From assembly GCF_051857545.1 (NCBI RefSeq), contig NZ_JBPZHB010000003.1, positions 662,523 through 726,522 of the forward strand: DNA of 64,000 nucleotides, written 5' to 3'. The translations under genes and the position numbers were made by a program. The DNA is from Larkinella sp051857545 (lineage in GTDB: Bacteria > Bacteroidota > Bacteroidia > Cytophagales > Spirosomataceae). Position 1 is the stretch's first letter. Every line of letters begins with the position of its first letter. Positions 41,888 to 50,985 of the stretch are shown piece by piece. The notes below the pieces were generated by a model. The model was not told where the DNA came from. It did no database searches and saw nothing but the letters and a program-made list of their open reading frames with translations.

Positions 41888-43216
41888 TTAACGCACAGAA
41901 ACTTCCTGATTTTCCGATTGAACCGGTAACCCACTGACGGTTTTTTCTCCCGTTGGTCGTTTCCGAAACCAGTTCGCCAGTGCCGAACCGGTCACATTCT
42001 GCAACGGCCCGAAGATAGCAGATGCCAGCCCTAAGGTCGCCACTTTCCCCATTTGCAAGGCGAGACCGGTGGCCACTCCGCCGTTTTGCATCCCGACTTC
42101 AAACGCAATCGTCCGCCGGTCCCGCTCGGGCAATCCGAACAGCAAAGCTGTGAAATAACCGACGCTCAAGCCGATCAGGTTGTGCAACAGGCAGGTAATG
42201 ATCAGCAACCCACCGACTTGCAGCAGATTGTCGCGCCCGGATGCCGTGATGATGACGGTATTGATCACAATGCCGAGCATGGCGATAAACGAAAGGCTGC
42301 TTTCGATCATGGGCCGGTCGATGGTCTTCGCATTTTTCAGCAAAATCGCGCTCACCATGGGCAGGAGGTAAAACCAGAATGTCGAGGTCAGGAGGGCCAT
42401 CAGAAAACCCATGCCGTCGGCGTTCGTAACCACCATCATCACCAGATTCGTCACCAGAATAATACCGGCAAAAGCCAGCAACTGAACGGTTCTGGCGCGT
42501 CTGGTTTCGTTACCGAAATAAAACAGGTTGAAAATAAAACCGGCCACAATCGGAATGATGATCATGTTGGTGATGTCGATCATCATGTGGGCGATGTCGA
42601 TTTCGACGTACTGCCCACCCAGCCATTTCATCAGAAAAGGTGTTATAAATGGCGACAGAATGGTGGAACAGGCCCCGATCGTGACGGCCAGTGCCAGGTT
42701 GGCCCCCGACAGATACGACATCACATTGGACGCCATCGCGCTGGAAACGCAGCCGATCAGAATGACGCCCCCCGCAATTTCGGGTTCAAAATCAAACAGA
42801 TGGGATAACGAAAAACCGACCAGCGGCATGACCATAAAGTGGCAGCCAATTCCGATCAGAACGCCCTTTGGCATTTTGACGACGCCTTTAAAATCGTCAA
42901 AACTCATGTGCGATCCCATGCCGAACATGGTGAGCTGTACGAAAGGAACGATGAGCCGTTTCAGTTGAAAATCGCCAACGGTAAAGAAATACGTGGGGTA
43001 GAACATCGCGACCGTGACAGCCGCCAGAATCCAGACGGTGTAGGAAAAACCTTTGAGTTGGGAAAAGCCCCGGAAGGCCAGCGCCAGCAAAACCAGCGCG
43101 AGCATCAACACCGGGCCGGTTGCTGCGGGTTTATCGGACGCATACAGGAAAGCAGAACCGGCAAAGGCCAGGCCGGACAAAACCAGCAGGGCAATCGAAA
43201 AGCGACGTGGCATCAT
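41888..43216 (-). CDS. Bile acid:sodium symporter (BASS) superfamily transporter
   Basis: 442 residues, about 10-12 membrane spans. The BASS core spans about 95-400, with FGMGSHMSFDDFKGVVKMPK, the sodium-site-like GGVILIGCVSSAMASNVMSYLSGAN and FEVGMQNGGVATGLALQMGK, typical of this superfamily. Members carry bile acids, pyruvate, pantothenate and other organic anions with sodium. It is the last gene of the second Sus operon, 11 bp after the lyxose isomerase, so it probably moves a product of that pathway across the inner membrane. Substrate unknown. The start is ATG 43216 or 43213. Confidence 0.88.
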   Translation of the reverse strand: MMPRRFSIALLVLSGLAFAGSAFLYASDKPAATGPVLMLALVLLALAFRGFSQLKGFSYTVWILAAVTVAMFYPTYFFTVGDFQLKRLIVPFVQLTMFGMGSHMSFDDFKGVVKMPKGVLIGIGCHFMVMPLVGFSLSHLFDFEPEIAGGVILIGCVSSAMASNVMSYLSGANLALAVTIGACSTILSPFITPFLMKWLGGQYVEIDIAHMMIDITNMIIIPIVAGFIFNLFYFGNETRRARTVQLLAFAGIILVTNLVMMVVTNADGMGFLMALLTSTFWFYLLPMVSAILLKNAKTIDRPMIESSLSFIAMLGIVINTVIITASGRDNLLQVGGLLIITCLLHNLIGLSVGYFTALLFGLPERDRRTIAFEVGMQNGGVATGLALQMGKVATLGLASAIFGPLQNVTGSALANWFRKRPTGEKTVSGLPVQSENQEVSVR

Positions 43217-43227
43217 CAGGTTTAGGG

Positions 43228-43956
43228 TTATTCTCTTATAAGTTCAATACCGGCTCGGGGATACTCATGGCAGAGGAAATATCGGCGGGCTTCGTCCTCT
43301 TCAATTTCGGGAAACCGGATGCCGTAATCCACTAGGAAAACGTTGTCGTTCAGGTCGTCGCAGACGCTCGAAATCTCGGCACTGAGCGTGTAGCCAACGC
43401 CGTCGATCTGCCAGCCGGTGCCCTCTTCGCCCCAAAACTGGTGAATCGTGCGCGGATGAATCGTCAGGCTTTCGCCGGGTCGTAGCCGCACGATCTCCCC
43501 CGGTCCCAGCCGCCGGGTGCAGCCGTCCACCTGCGTTAAAAAAGTCTCGCTGGACGGATGGCCTTCGGCGTCGGCTTTGGTGAGTTGCACCAGCACATTG
43601 CCGCCCGCCCGGCAGATGATGTCTTCGCGTTTCGAAAGGTGGAAGTGGGCCGGGGCGCGTTGGTTTTCCGGGTCGATTAGCCACTTTTCGGCGTATTGTT
43701 TCGGATAATTCGGTTGATTGGGTCGGCCATTGCGAACCGTAAACAACGTCCGCCCGATGGTGTGAAAATCCCGGCTGCCAAAGTCGGTGACGTCCCAGCC
43801 CAGCATGCAGTCGCGGATTTCGTTGTATTCCGGCCCGGCGTCGAGCCACTGGTCAAGGGTCCAGTTGGCGAAAGGAGGGAGGTGCATTCCGAAATGGGCG
43901 ATAACTTCTTTGGCTGTTTCGATGCTGGCGTTCACAACGGAGCGTTTTAAGTTCAT
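43228..43956 (-). CDS. D-lyxose ketol-isomerase
   Basis: 242 residues matching the D-lyxose isomerase family (Lyx_isomer). It opens with NASIETAKEVIAHFGMHLPPFANW and EIRDCMLGWDVTDFGSRDF. The cupin metal site is visible: His104 and His106 (APAHFH), Glu111 (KREDI) and His172 (RTIHQFWGE). The end has RFPEIEEDEARRYFLCHEYP. The enzyme interconverts D-lyxose and D-xylulose, and in many homologues D-mannose and D-fructose. In this operon it suggests that mannose- or lyxose-type sugars are released by the upstream hydrolase. Cytoplasmic; no signal peptide. Confidence 0.9.
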   Translation of the reverse strand: MNLKRSVVNASIETAKEVIAHFGMHLPPFANWTLDQWLDAGPEYNEIRDCMLGWDVTDFGSRDFHTIGRTLFTVRNGRPNQPNYPKQYAEKWLIDPENQRAPAHFHLSKREDIICRAGGNVLVQLTKADAEGHPSSETFLTQVDGCTRRLGPGEIVRLRPGESLTIHPRTIHQFWGEEGTGWQIDGVGYTLSAEISSVCDDLNDNVFLVDYGIRFPEIEEDEARRYFLCHEYPRAGIELIRE

Positions 43957-43990
43957 GAGAATCAGGGTGATGTGTTTGGGTCTTTGGAAT

Positions 43991-44111
43991 GTGAAACCGT
44001 TGAAACGGTTTTGGGAAGGCGCAATGGTTCTCCAAACCCCCGGTTCAAACCGGGGACTACAAGATGATTCATCCCTACGGGATTGGTGAATTTGATCATC
44101 CCGTAGGGATG
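43991..44111. repeat. Composite palindromic repeat between BNR protein and lyxose isomerase genes
   Basis: It contains aaaccgttgaaacggttt (from 43993), then the composite module 44036-44084 (acccccggttcaaaccgggg, then actacaagatgattcatccc, then tacgggatt), and another hairpin catcccgtagggatg (44097-44111). The module is the same as the inverted copy at 34566-34613. It lies in the 169-bp gap inside the second Sus operon. Confidence 0.8.
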
Positions 44112-44125
44112 GGCGATCGAATGCT

Positions 44126-46012
44126 TTACGGGATTTTCTTCTGCGCGTTGTAATTGCCGATGGCTTCCGACACCGTCAACGCCCGGTTGTAGACCGAAAG
44201 CTGGCTGATTCGTCCGCTGAGTTGCGTGCCAAGGGTGATCTGAGCGGCTCCGGCCACAGACTTCAGGTACGGATTGAACCGCCCCCAGCCGAACTGTCGC
44301 GTGTCGCCCCCGTCGTTGAAATTGCCGTCGACTACGAAGTAGATGAGGTGCGGGCCGCCGTCGACAATGATGCTGACATGGTGGTTTTGATTGGCTTTCA
44401 GCAAGCCTTCGTCGCAGGACCAGGTGGATTCCGTACGCCCGTCGTTCATCGCAAACTCAACCGTTTTTTTGTCGGTCGTTCGTACAAACCAGCCTTTTCC
44501 TGTGGCGTCGCGGGCGTCGAGCAGAATCTGGTTGTCAGACAGGTTGCTGAGGTTGAAGCTGAGGTCGACGGTAAAACCGTTCGGTACGTTCATGCCGGGC
44601 TGTTCCAGTTTCTTCGTATCGCGTTTGTAGAATTCGGGCAGCGTTGGGGCGGCCACGGTTTGCGGGAATTTCCCTGATTGATACGACCAGTTGGTCACCA
44701 AACCGTCCTGCGCTTTTTTCGCGTTGTCGAACTGATTCCAAACCAGATTCAGCAGCTTCTCGTCAATTTTGTGGACGCGGGCGATGTCTTTCTGCGTTTC
44801 GGTGATGTAGTATGAACCTTTGTCTTCGACCAGATCGGGGTAACTCATCCGGATCAGCGGGTCTTCGTCGTACAGCAAAACCTCGGGCTGCGTCCACCTG
44901 ATGACTTTTCCTTTGGGCGAATCGACTTCCACACCACCCGACACCCAAGCCGGATTCCGGTCTTCGTAGGCCATGCTGCGCCGGTTTTTGTGTTCCCGAA
45001 TAAACCGCCCGCCGTGGTTGTGAAACCAGTAGAGGTACTTTCCATTCTCGCATTTCCAGACAAAATTAGCGGCTCGCGGGTGCTTCATCAACTGGCCGTT
45101 GCCATACCGCATGTACTGGGGCGGCTCCCAGGTATGACCGGCATCCCGGCTGTAGGTATAGGCCGGATAACCGTCGATGGTCCGGTAAACGCAGAAGAAA
45201 GAACCGTCGCTCAACACCACGAAATTTTGTTCTTCGGCAATGGGACCGCCGTCTTTGGCCGGTGTCCGCAGGCCGATTTCGCCGTCGGGCAGGGTGTTCC
45301 ACTTCGCCTTGGCGGGATCGGTGGCGGTGAATAAATCGGGACTTTGCAACAAAGCGCCTTCGCTGCTGGTGAAAAAGCCTTCGCCAAAACCGCCGACTTT
45401 ATGAACCGGAACATACGCCGATTCCTTGTAGGCAAACGCCCGGCCCACGTTCCAGAAGTACTGAATTTTGCCCTGATACGGATTCTTCTTGTCGATTTCA
45501 AAATTCCGCATCGGGATCGCGACCCGGTTTGCCGACCAGCTTTTGCCGTTGTCGTCCGAGTATTTAAAGACAAAATACCCCTGGCTATCCACCCGCTTGA
45601 CCAACCCATCGGCATAGGGCGGATTGTCGCCTTTCACCGCCCGGATGTTATCGGTATTATGGTTGTAGAAAACAAAAATCCGGCCCGACGGAGCTTTCAA
45701 CAGCACGGCATACGACGCTTCCGGCCCATCGCCCGGTTCAACATCGCGTTTATCGATCCAGGTTTTTCCCTGATCGAGACTTCGCTGCGAAATCAAATGC
45801 TGGCCCGATGCGCCTTCGTGGCCGGTTCCGGTGGTCAGCACGCAGAGCCACGCGCCGTCGTTGGTTTTGACGATGTAAGGCTGATCACTGTACGTTTCGT
45901 CGGGAATCACCATCCCGGTTTTGATATCGCGGGCGTCCTGCGCCACCAGCACACCGGTCAGGGCGAAACCGAGACTCAGCGACAGGACGATTCTTTTCAA
46001 GTTGACTTGCAT
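44126..46012 (-). CDS. Exported BNR/sialidase-like beta-propeller with C-terminal LamG-like domain
   Basis: 628 residues with a signal peptide (cleavage near Gln25). Residues 35-440 form a sialidase-type propeller with Asp-box motifs SLDQGKTW (78-85), SDDNGKSW (152-159) and SRDAGHTW (288-295). A LamG/concanavalin-like domain covers about 465-620 (GFTVDLSFNLSNLSDNQ, LSGRISQLSVYNRALTVSEA). No FRIP-type arginine motif of true GH33 sialidases is evident near the N-terminus, so sialic acid specificity should not be assumed. It is co-transcribed with susCD, lyxose isomerase and a transporter, and probably acts on the imported glycan. Its enzymatic class is uncertain. Confidence 0.8.
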   Translation of the reverse strand: MQVNLKRIVLSLSLGFALTGVLVAQDARDIKTGMVIPDETYSDQPYIVKTNDGAWLCVLTTGTGHEGASGQHLISQRSLDQGKTWIDKRDVEPGDGPEASYAVLLKAPSGRIFVFYNHNTDNIRAVKGDNPPYADGLVKRVDSQGYFVFKYSDDNGKSWSANRVAIPMRNFEIDKKNPYQGKIQYFWNVGRAFAYKESAYVPVHKVGGFGEGFFTSSEGALLQSPDLFTATDPAKAKWNTLPDGEIGLRTPAKDGGPIAEEQNFVVLSDGSFFCVYRTIDGYPAYTYSRDAGHTWEPPQYMRYGNGQLMKHPRAANFVWKCENGKYLYWFHNHGGRFIREHKNRRSMAYEDRNPAWVSGGVEVDSPKGKVIRWTQPEVLLYDEDPLIRMSYPDLVEDKGSYYITETQKDIARVHKIDEKLLNLVWNQFDNAKKAQDGLVTNWSYQSGKFPQTVAAPTLPEFYKRDTKKLEQPGMNVPNGFTVDLSFNLSNLSDNQILLDARDATGKGWFVRTTDKKTVEFAMNDGRTESTWSCDEGLLKANQNHHVSIIVDGGPHLIYFVVDGNFNDGGDTRQFGWGRFNPYLKSVAGAAQITLGTQLSGRISQLSVYNRALTVSEAIGNYNAQKKIP

Positions 46013-46078
46013 AGTTTCAACGGTTTTACCTAAAAGCCAGCCGCTCCGCCGTACTACCGATGAGCGGCTGGAAGATGA

Positions 46079-47494
46079 TCAATACCCCGGATTTTGGGGC
46101 AAGAGATTGGGATTGAGCATGATTTCGGTAATCGGAACCGGCAGCAGTGGTTTTTTATCGACGCCCAAAACCGCTTTGTCGCGCCCGGTTCGGAGCAGAT
46201 CGTACCAGCGGTGGCCTTCGAAACACAGCTCGACGAAGCGTTCCTGTTCGATGGCCAGCAAAAGACCGTCTTTGGCGGTGGCCGTCGTGTTTGCCAAACC
46301 CGCCCGGTTGCGGATGCGGTTGACCAGCGCGACGGCTTCGGCGGTTTTACCCAACTGCGTCAGAGCCTCGGCCTGCATGAGAATGACGTCGGCCAGCCGC
46401 AGGAAGAGGTAGTTACTGTCGCCGAAGCGGGCGTTGCCGACCACCGTTCCCAGGTATTTCCCAACCGTCGGCAAGTTTGCAAACTGATCGGTTTGCGGGT
46501 TGCTCAGAAAGAAACTGGCGGCTTTCCGCAAATCGCCCGGTTCAAACGCGTCCACCAGTTTCGGTGTCGGAATCAGCGTCTGGTTACCACCGGTTTGCAC
46601 CTTGCTACTGCGGGGCAGAAAGTACGCCGAAAGCCCGTTGGTTTCCTGATTGGCGTTGCTGTACTGAAGCTCGAAAATGGATTCAGTCGTGTTTTTGGCG
46701 GTAAAAAGCGTGCCGTAATTGGCTCCGGAAACCAGCGAGTAGGTGGGGTTGGCAAGGACTTTAGCGGCATAATCGGCCGCCAGTTGCCATTCATTCGTCT
46801 GGTTATACGAACTCCGCCAGAGGTAGACCTTACTCAGCAAGGCCTGCGCGGCTCCCTGCGTGGCCCGGCCCCGGGTTTCGATGTTCGATGCGTAGGTAAC
46901 GGGTAGTAATTTTTCCGCTTCGATCAGGTCTGCAATGATTTGCTCCTGAATTTTGTCGGCGGGTGTTCGCGGCAACTGGAGATCTTTATCCAGCGAATTG
47001 GTCGGTTCCAGCACCAGCGGCACGGCACCCCAGAGCCGCACCATGAAGAAATAATTGAAGGCCCGCAGAAAATACGCTTCGCCCATAATCCGGTTGCGAA
47101 CGCTGCCGATGGTCGGGCTTTGAATGGTGGGAACATGCGCCAGTACGTTGTTGACGCGGTTGATTCCCACATAAAACGGTGCCCAGGTCGCAAAACCGCT
47201 GCTGTTGCTGATGTTGTCATTCTGAAAATCCAGTACGCCCGGATCGGTGACGCCAATCGTTTCAACCGGTATTTTCAGGTTGTCGGCGCGGGCATCGCCC
47301 CAGACCACCCGGCGGGTATCGTCACCCTGCAAGGCGTCATAAGTGGCAATGATAGCGGCTTCGGCATCGGCAGCATTCTGGAAAAAGGAACCCTGCGTGA
47401 GAGCACTCACCGGCACCTGATCCAGAACATCGGTGCAGCCGCTGGCCAGACTGAGCAGCGCGGTGAGTAAGAGGAAATAGCTACTTTTTTTCAT
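46079..47494 (-). CDS. SusD/RagB-family outer-membrane glycan-binding lipoprotein
   Basis: 471 residues with lipoprotein signal SLASGC (Cys20). SusD-like N-terminal domain (LDQVPVSALTQGSFFQNAAD, AEAAIIATYDALQ), TPR-like helices, and C-terminal RagB domain ending ITEIMLNPNLLPQNPGY. It forms the binding lid for the SusC encoded 13 bp upstream. It clearly differs from the SusD at 34750, so the two loci recognise different glycans. Followed by the BNR/LamG gene. Confidence 0.95.
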   Translation of the reverse strand: MKKSSYFLLLTALLSLASGCTDVLDQVPVSALTQGSFFQNAADAEAAIIATYDALQGDDTRRVVWGDARADNLKIPVETIGVTDPGVLDFQNDNISNSSGFATWAPFYVGINRVNNVLAHVPTIQSPTIGSVRNRIMGEAYFLRAFNYFFMVRLWGAVPLVLEPTNSLDKDLQLPRTPADKIQEQIIADLIEAEKLLPVTYASNIETRGRATQGAAQALLSKVYLWRSSYNQTNEWQLAADYAAKVLANPTYSLVSGANYGTLFTAKNTTESIFELQYSNANQETNGLSAYFLPRSSKVQTGGNQTLIPTPKLVDAFEPGDLRKAASFFLSNPQTDQFANLPTVGKYLGTVVGNARFGDSNYLFLRLADVILMQAEALTQLGKTAEAVALVNRIRNRAGLANTTATAKDGLLLAIEQERFVELCFEGHRWYDLLRTGRDKAVLGVDKKPLLPVPITEIMLNPNLLPQNPGY

Positions 47495-47507
47495 GGTCGA
47501 GGTCAGG

Positions 47508-50500
47508 TTAGAAGCCCAGATTTAAGCCAAACGTGAAAGTGCGAACCTGCGGATACGTGCCTAAGTCGATGCCCTGAAGCAACGGCAGACTGTTCCGGAA
47601 ATTCACTTCCGGGTCCAGACCCAGGTAGTTTGTGAATGTGAACAGGTTCTGGCCGGAAGCGTACACCCGCAGGCTTTCAACTTTGATCCGTTTGAGCAGA
47701 GCCGACGGAAAGGTGTAACCCAGCGTAGCGGTTTTGACGCGGAGATAGGAACCGTCCTCAACCCAGCGGGAAGACGGAAAACCGTTGCGGCCAATGGTGC
47801 TGGGTGCGCCCCGTGGCACGTCGGTCACATCGCCTTCTTTTCGCCAGCTCCGCAGCACTTCGGTCGTGGCCGCGTTATAAACGAAACTCCGGTTCGATGA
47901 CTGGCGGGTCTGGTTGAAAATCTGGTTGCCGTACGACCACTGCATGAAAACCGACAGGTCGAACCCTTTGTAGGAGAAGGTGTTGGTTAAACCGCCGGTG
48001 TGTTTGGCGTTGGAGTTGCCGATAATTCGCCGGTCGTCGGCATTGATCACACCGTCGCCGTTGAGGTCTTCATAAATCATGTCACCGGCCTGATAGAGCG
48101 GCCCGGTTTTGCTGCCATCCCGCAGGTTGGCGGCTTTGGCTTCTTCCGAGGTTGCATACACCCGACCCGTATACACATAGCCGAAGAAAACGCCGATGGG
48201 TTCGCCCACCCGCCCGATTCCGACGGGACGATCGCTGAAGAAAACCGCATCTGCACTCGCCTGGATGATGTCGGCATTGTTGTTGGAAAGCCGGACAATC
48301 TTGTTGCGGTTGAAGGAAATATTGAAATTGGTGCTCCACCGGAAAGCGCCCACCAGATTCTGGCTGGAGACGCTGAATTCCAGTCCTTTGTTCTGCGTAT
48401 CGCCCACGTTTTGCAAGGCAGAGCTAAAGCCCGAACTCGTCGGCAGGTTTACGGACAGCAGCAGATCGTTCGTCTTTTTCAGGTAGGCATCGGCGGTAAA
48501 AGCGACGCGGTCGTTCAGAAACGACACATCGATGCCGATGTCGGATTGCGTGGTCGATTCCCAACTGAGTGATGGATTGGGTACTGCCGACAGGGCAATG
48601 CCGGATTTGCCGATGTAGTTGCGCCCGGTGCTGTATAAGCCCTGCGCCCCGTAATCGCTGATGGACTGGTTGCCGACCACGCCGATGCTGGCCCGCAATT
48701 TCAGGTCATTGATGAAAGGCAGGCCCTGCATGAACGGTTCCTGTGAAATCCGCCAACCGGCTGATACCGAAGGGAATGTTCCGTATTGGTTGTCTTTTCC
48801 AAACCGGGAGGAACCATCCCGGCGCAGGGTGGCCGCCAACAGATACTTGTCGTTGAAACTGTAATTGAGTCGGGCATAATACGAAACCAGTCCCCAGGCG
48901 GATTTGCTGCTCGAAGCACCCGTTGCCGTGGCAGCCGCATTCAGAGTCGGAATGTTGTCCGTCGCGCCCTGATTGGCCGCTGCTGAGAGGTTGAACGTCC
49001 GGGTTTCCTGAACACTATAGCCGAGCAGACCCGAAACCGCATGCTGACCGAATGAACGGCTGTAATTCAGGGTGTTTTCGCTGATCCAGCTAAAACCGTC
49101 GCCGTAGGAAGCCGTCGCCGGTCGGGCGGCTCCACCCTGGATGGTGCTGGGAATGAAGTTTTCGTTCCGGTTGCCGGCATAGTCGACGTTCAGGGTCGAG
49201 CGCAGCGTCAGGTCTTTCAGAATCGTATAGTCGGCGTAAATATTGCCAAGCAGGCGGTTGGAAACGGAAAAGATGCTGCTCTGGGTGGCCAGCGCGACCG
49301 GGTTCGGACGCTGGATCTGATCGACAAAGGTGTAGGAACCGTCGGGGTTGTACACCGGCGAAAAGGGCAACATCCGCAGGGCGTTGGTCAGCACGGCATT
49401 GTTGTCGTCGCCCTCGGGAATCTGGTCGCGCTTGGCGGTCGACAGCAGAATGTTGGCCCCGGTTTTGAAGCGTGAAGAGGCTTGGTGATCGATGCTGAAC
49501 CGGCCGCGGTAGGTTTTGTAGCCCGAACTGATGACAACCCCTTTTTGATCGAACAGGCCTAAACTGGCCGCATAGGTCGTTTTATCGTTGCCGCCCCGCA
49601 GCGACACTTCATAATTGGAAACCGGTGCGTTCCGAAACAGCTCGTTCTGCCAGTTGGTGTCATACACCGGCGTGTTGCCGTTGAACAGCGTATCCAGGCC
49701 CAGCCGCACTTCGGCAACGCCCGCATTCTGGACGGCATTCAGGATGTAATCGCGTTCCTGCACGGCATTCAGCATCGGAATCTGCTTTCTGACTTCCGAA
49801 AAACCGGTGTAGGTGCTGACATTGATAGACGTTTTGCCCGACTTGCCGCGTTTGGTCGTGATGATGATAACCCCGTTGGCTCCCCTTGCACCGTAAATAG
49901 CCGAGGCCGAGGCATCTTTCAACACTTCCATGGATTGAATGTCATTCGGATTGACAACGTTGATGTTGCCCGTAATCGGCACGCCGTCAACGATATAGAG
50001 CGGACTGTTGCCCGCGTTGAGCGACGTAATACCCCGGATTTTAACCGTCGGGCTACCTCCCGGAGACCCGCTGCTCTGCACAATTTCGACCCCGGCGGCC
50101 CGGCCCTGCAAAGCTTCTAGTGGTCCCTGAACGGGCAGGTTTTCCAGTTCTTTTCCTTTGATGGAGGCTACTGATCCGGTCAGGTCCCGGCGCTGCTGGG
50201 TGCCGTAACCAATGACAACGACTTCGCCCAGGGCTTTGGTGTCGCCTTTCAAAACCGCATTGATCGTACTGCGGTTGCCGACCGGTATTTCCTGTTTTTC
50301 GTAGCCCACCGAACTGAAAACCAGCACGGCCTTGTCGTCGGGAACACTGATGCTGTACTGACCCGATTCGTTGGTGGTGGTGCCGATGGTCGTTCCTTTG
50401 ACCGCAACAGTGACGCCCGGCAGGGTTTCGCCGGATTCGGACGAGACCAGCCCCCGGATCTGCAACACCGCCCTTAGGGCCGACGGACTATGCGTGGATA

Positions 50501-50591
50501 CCGCCGGATGATGCGCCAGGACTTGCAGCCGGATGGTGGGGCCTAGCAGCAGGAGTGCCAGCCAGCCAACCTTTCTTAGATTTATTTTCAT
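47508..50591 (-). CDS. SusC/RagA-family TonB-dependent outer-membrane transporter
   Basis: 1027 residues from ATG 50591 (MKINLRKVGWLALLLLGPTI); an in-frame ATG at 50618 adds nine residues before the signal and is less likely. Carboxypeptidase-like domain (LQIRGLVSSESGETLPGVTV), TonB-box region and plug (GEVVVIGYGTQQRRDLTGSV, LYIVDGVPITGN, GARGANGVIIITTK), and a barrel ending VRTFTFGLNLGF. Unlike the SusC at 36279 it has no STN domain, consistent with control by the divergent LacI protein instead of FecR/sigma. First gene of the second Sus operon. Confidence 0.95.
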   Translation of the reverse strand: MKINLRKVGWLALLLLGPTIRLQVLAHHPAVSTHSPSALRAVLQIRGLVSSESGETLPGVTVAVKGTTIGTTTNESGQYSISVPDDKAVLVFSSVGYEKQEIPVGNRSTINAVLKGDTKALGEVVVIGYGTQQRRDLTGSVASIKGKELENLPVQGPLEALQGRAAGVEIVQSSGSPGGSPTVKIRGITSLNAGNSPLYIVDGVPITGNINVVNPNDIQSMEVLKDASASAIYGARGANGVIIITTKRGKSGKTSINVSTYTGFSEVRKQIPMLNAVQERDYILNAVQNAGVAEVRLGLDTLFNGNTPVYDTNWQNELFRNAPVSNYEVSLRGGNDKTTYAASLGLFDQKGVVISSGYKTYRGRFSIDHQASSRFKTGANILLSTAKRDQIPEGDDNNAVLTNALRMLPFSPVYNPDGSYTFVDQIQRPNPVALATQSSIFSVSNRLLGNIYADYTILKDLTLRSTLNVDYAGNRNENFIPSTIQGGAARPATASYGDGFSWISENTLNYSRSFGQHAVSGLLGYSVQETRTFNLSAAANQGATDNIPTLNAAATATGASSSKSAWGLVSYYARLNYSFNDKYLLAATLRRDGSSRFGKDNQYGTFPSVSAGWRISQEPFMQGLPFINDLKLRASIGVVGNQSISDYGAQGLYSTGRNYIGKSGIALSAVPNPSLSWESTTQSDIGIDVSFLNDRVAFTADAYLKKTNDLLLSVNLPTSSGFSSALQNVGDTQNKGLEFSVSSQNLVGAFRWSTNFNISFNRNKIVRLSNNNADIIQASADAVFFSDRPVGIGRVGEPIGVFFGYVYTGRVYATSEEAKAANLRDGSKTGPLYQAGDMIYEDLNGDGVINADDRRIIGNSNAKHTGGLTNTFSYKGFDLSVFMQWSYGNQIFNQTRQSSNRSFVYNAATTEVLRSWRKEGDVTDVPRGAPSTIGRNGFPSSRWVEDGSYLRVKTATLGYTFPSALLKRIKVESLRVYASGQNLFTFTNYLGLDPEVNFRNSLPLLQGIDLGTYPQVRTFTFGLNLGF

Positions 50592-50770
50592 ACAGGTACA
50601 TGGATTGGAATAGTTCAAATCGTCAATTCTTTTTCTGTCGAGAACCCGACTACCGGGATTTCGACAGCCGGGACTGAATCAGCCTTTTTTATTGAATTAT
50701 TTCTGAATTTAACAGAAGTAAAAAGAGAACGGCAACCGAAAAGGAGTCAAGTTTTCAGGAGAATCAAAAA

Positions 50771-50794
50771 AAACGTTTCCGGTAACGTTGCCGG
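50771..50794. promoter_or_regulatory. Putative LacI-family operator
   Basis: ccggtaacgttgccgg (50779-50794) is a 16-bp CG-centred palindrome with one mismatch per half, the form of LacI-family operators. An overlapping aaacgttt (50771-50778) is also CG-centred. It lies 180 bases upstream of susC and 190 bases upstream of the lacI-type gene. The remaining 50592-50985 gap has no gene; a 128-residue minus-strand ORF there lacks family features. Confidence 0.55.
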
Positions 50795-50931
50795 AGTGGA
50801 AACTGGCGGGCTTGATTTCAAAAGCGTTGAGACGGGCAGGAAAGTCCGGATTGGTTCGGAATCCATAAAAAATCATATTGACGTATTGGCTTCCCGGCGA
50901 GCGCGGTAGTAGAAAAACAGGAAGACGCGTC

Positions 50932-50961
50932 TTGTGTAACGTAGCGGAGATTTTATCTTTA
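50932..50961 (+). promoter_or_regulatory. Promoter of the LacI-type gene
   Basis: TTG (50932-50934), a 19-base spacer, then TATCTTTA (50954-50961) resemble the Bacteroidota -33/-7 arrangement with one mismatch in TAnnTTTG. It lies 24 bases before ATG 50986. Confidence 0.4.
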
Positions 50962-50985
50962 GTATGTGAATCCGACCCTGTCCGT

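Noticed and set aside
41702..41929. 75-residue ORF
   Set aside because: It is made of the nested foldback repeat and the end of the BASS gene; typical of repeat-derived false genes.
44126..46012. Calling the BNR protein an exo-alpha-sialidase
   Set aside because: Asp boxes are present, but the conserved arginine motif of GH33 enzymes was not seen, and the operon has no sialic acid catabolic genes.
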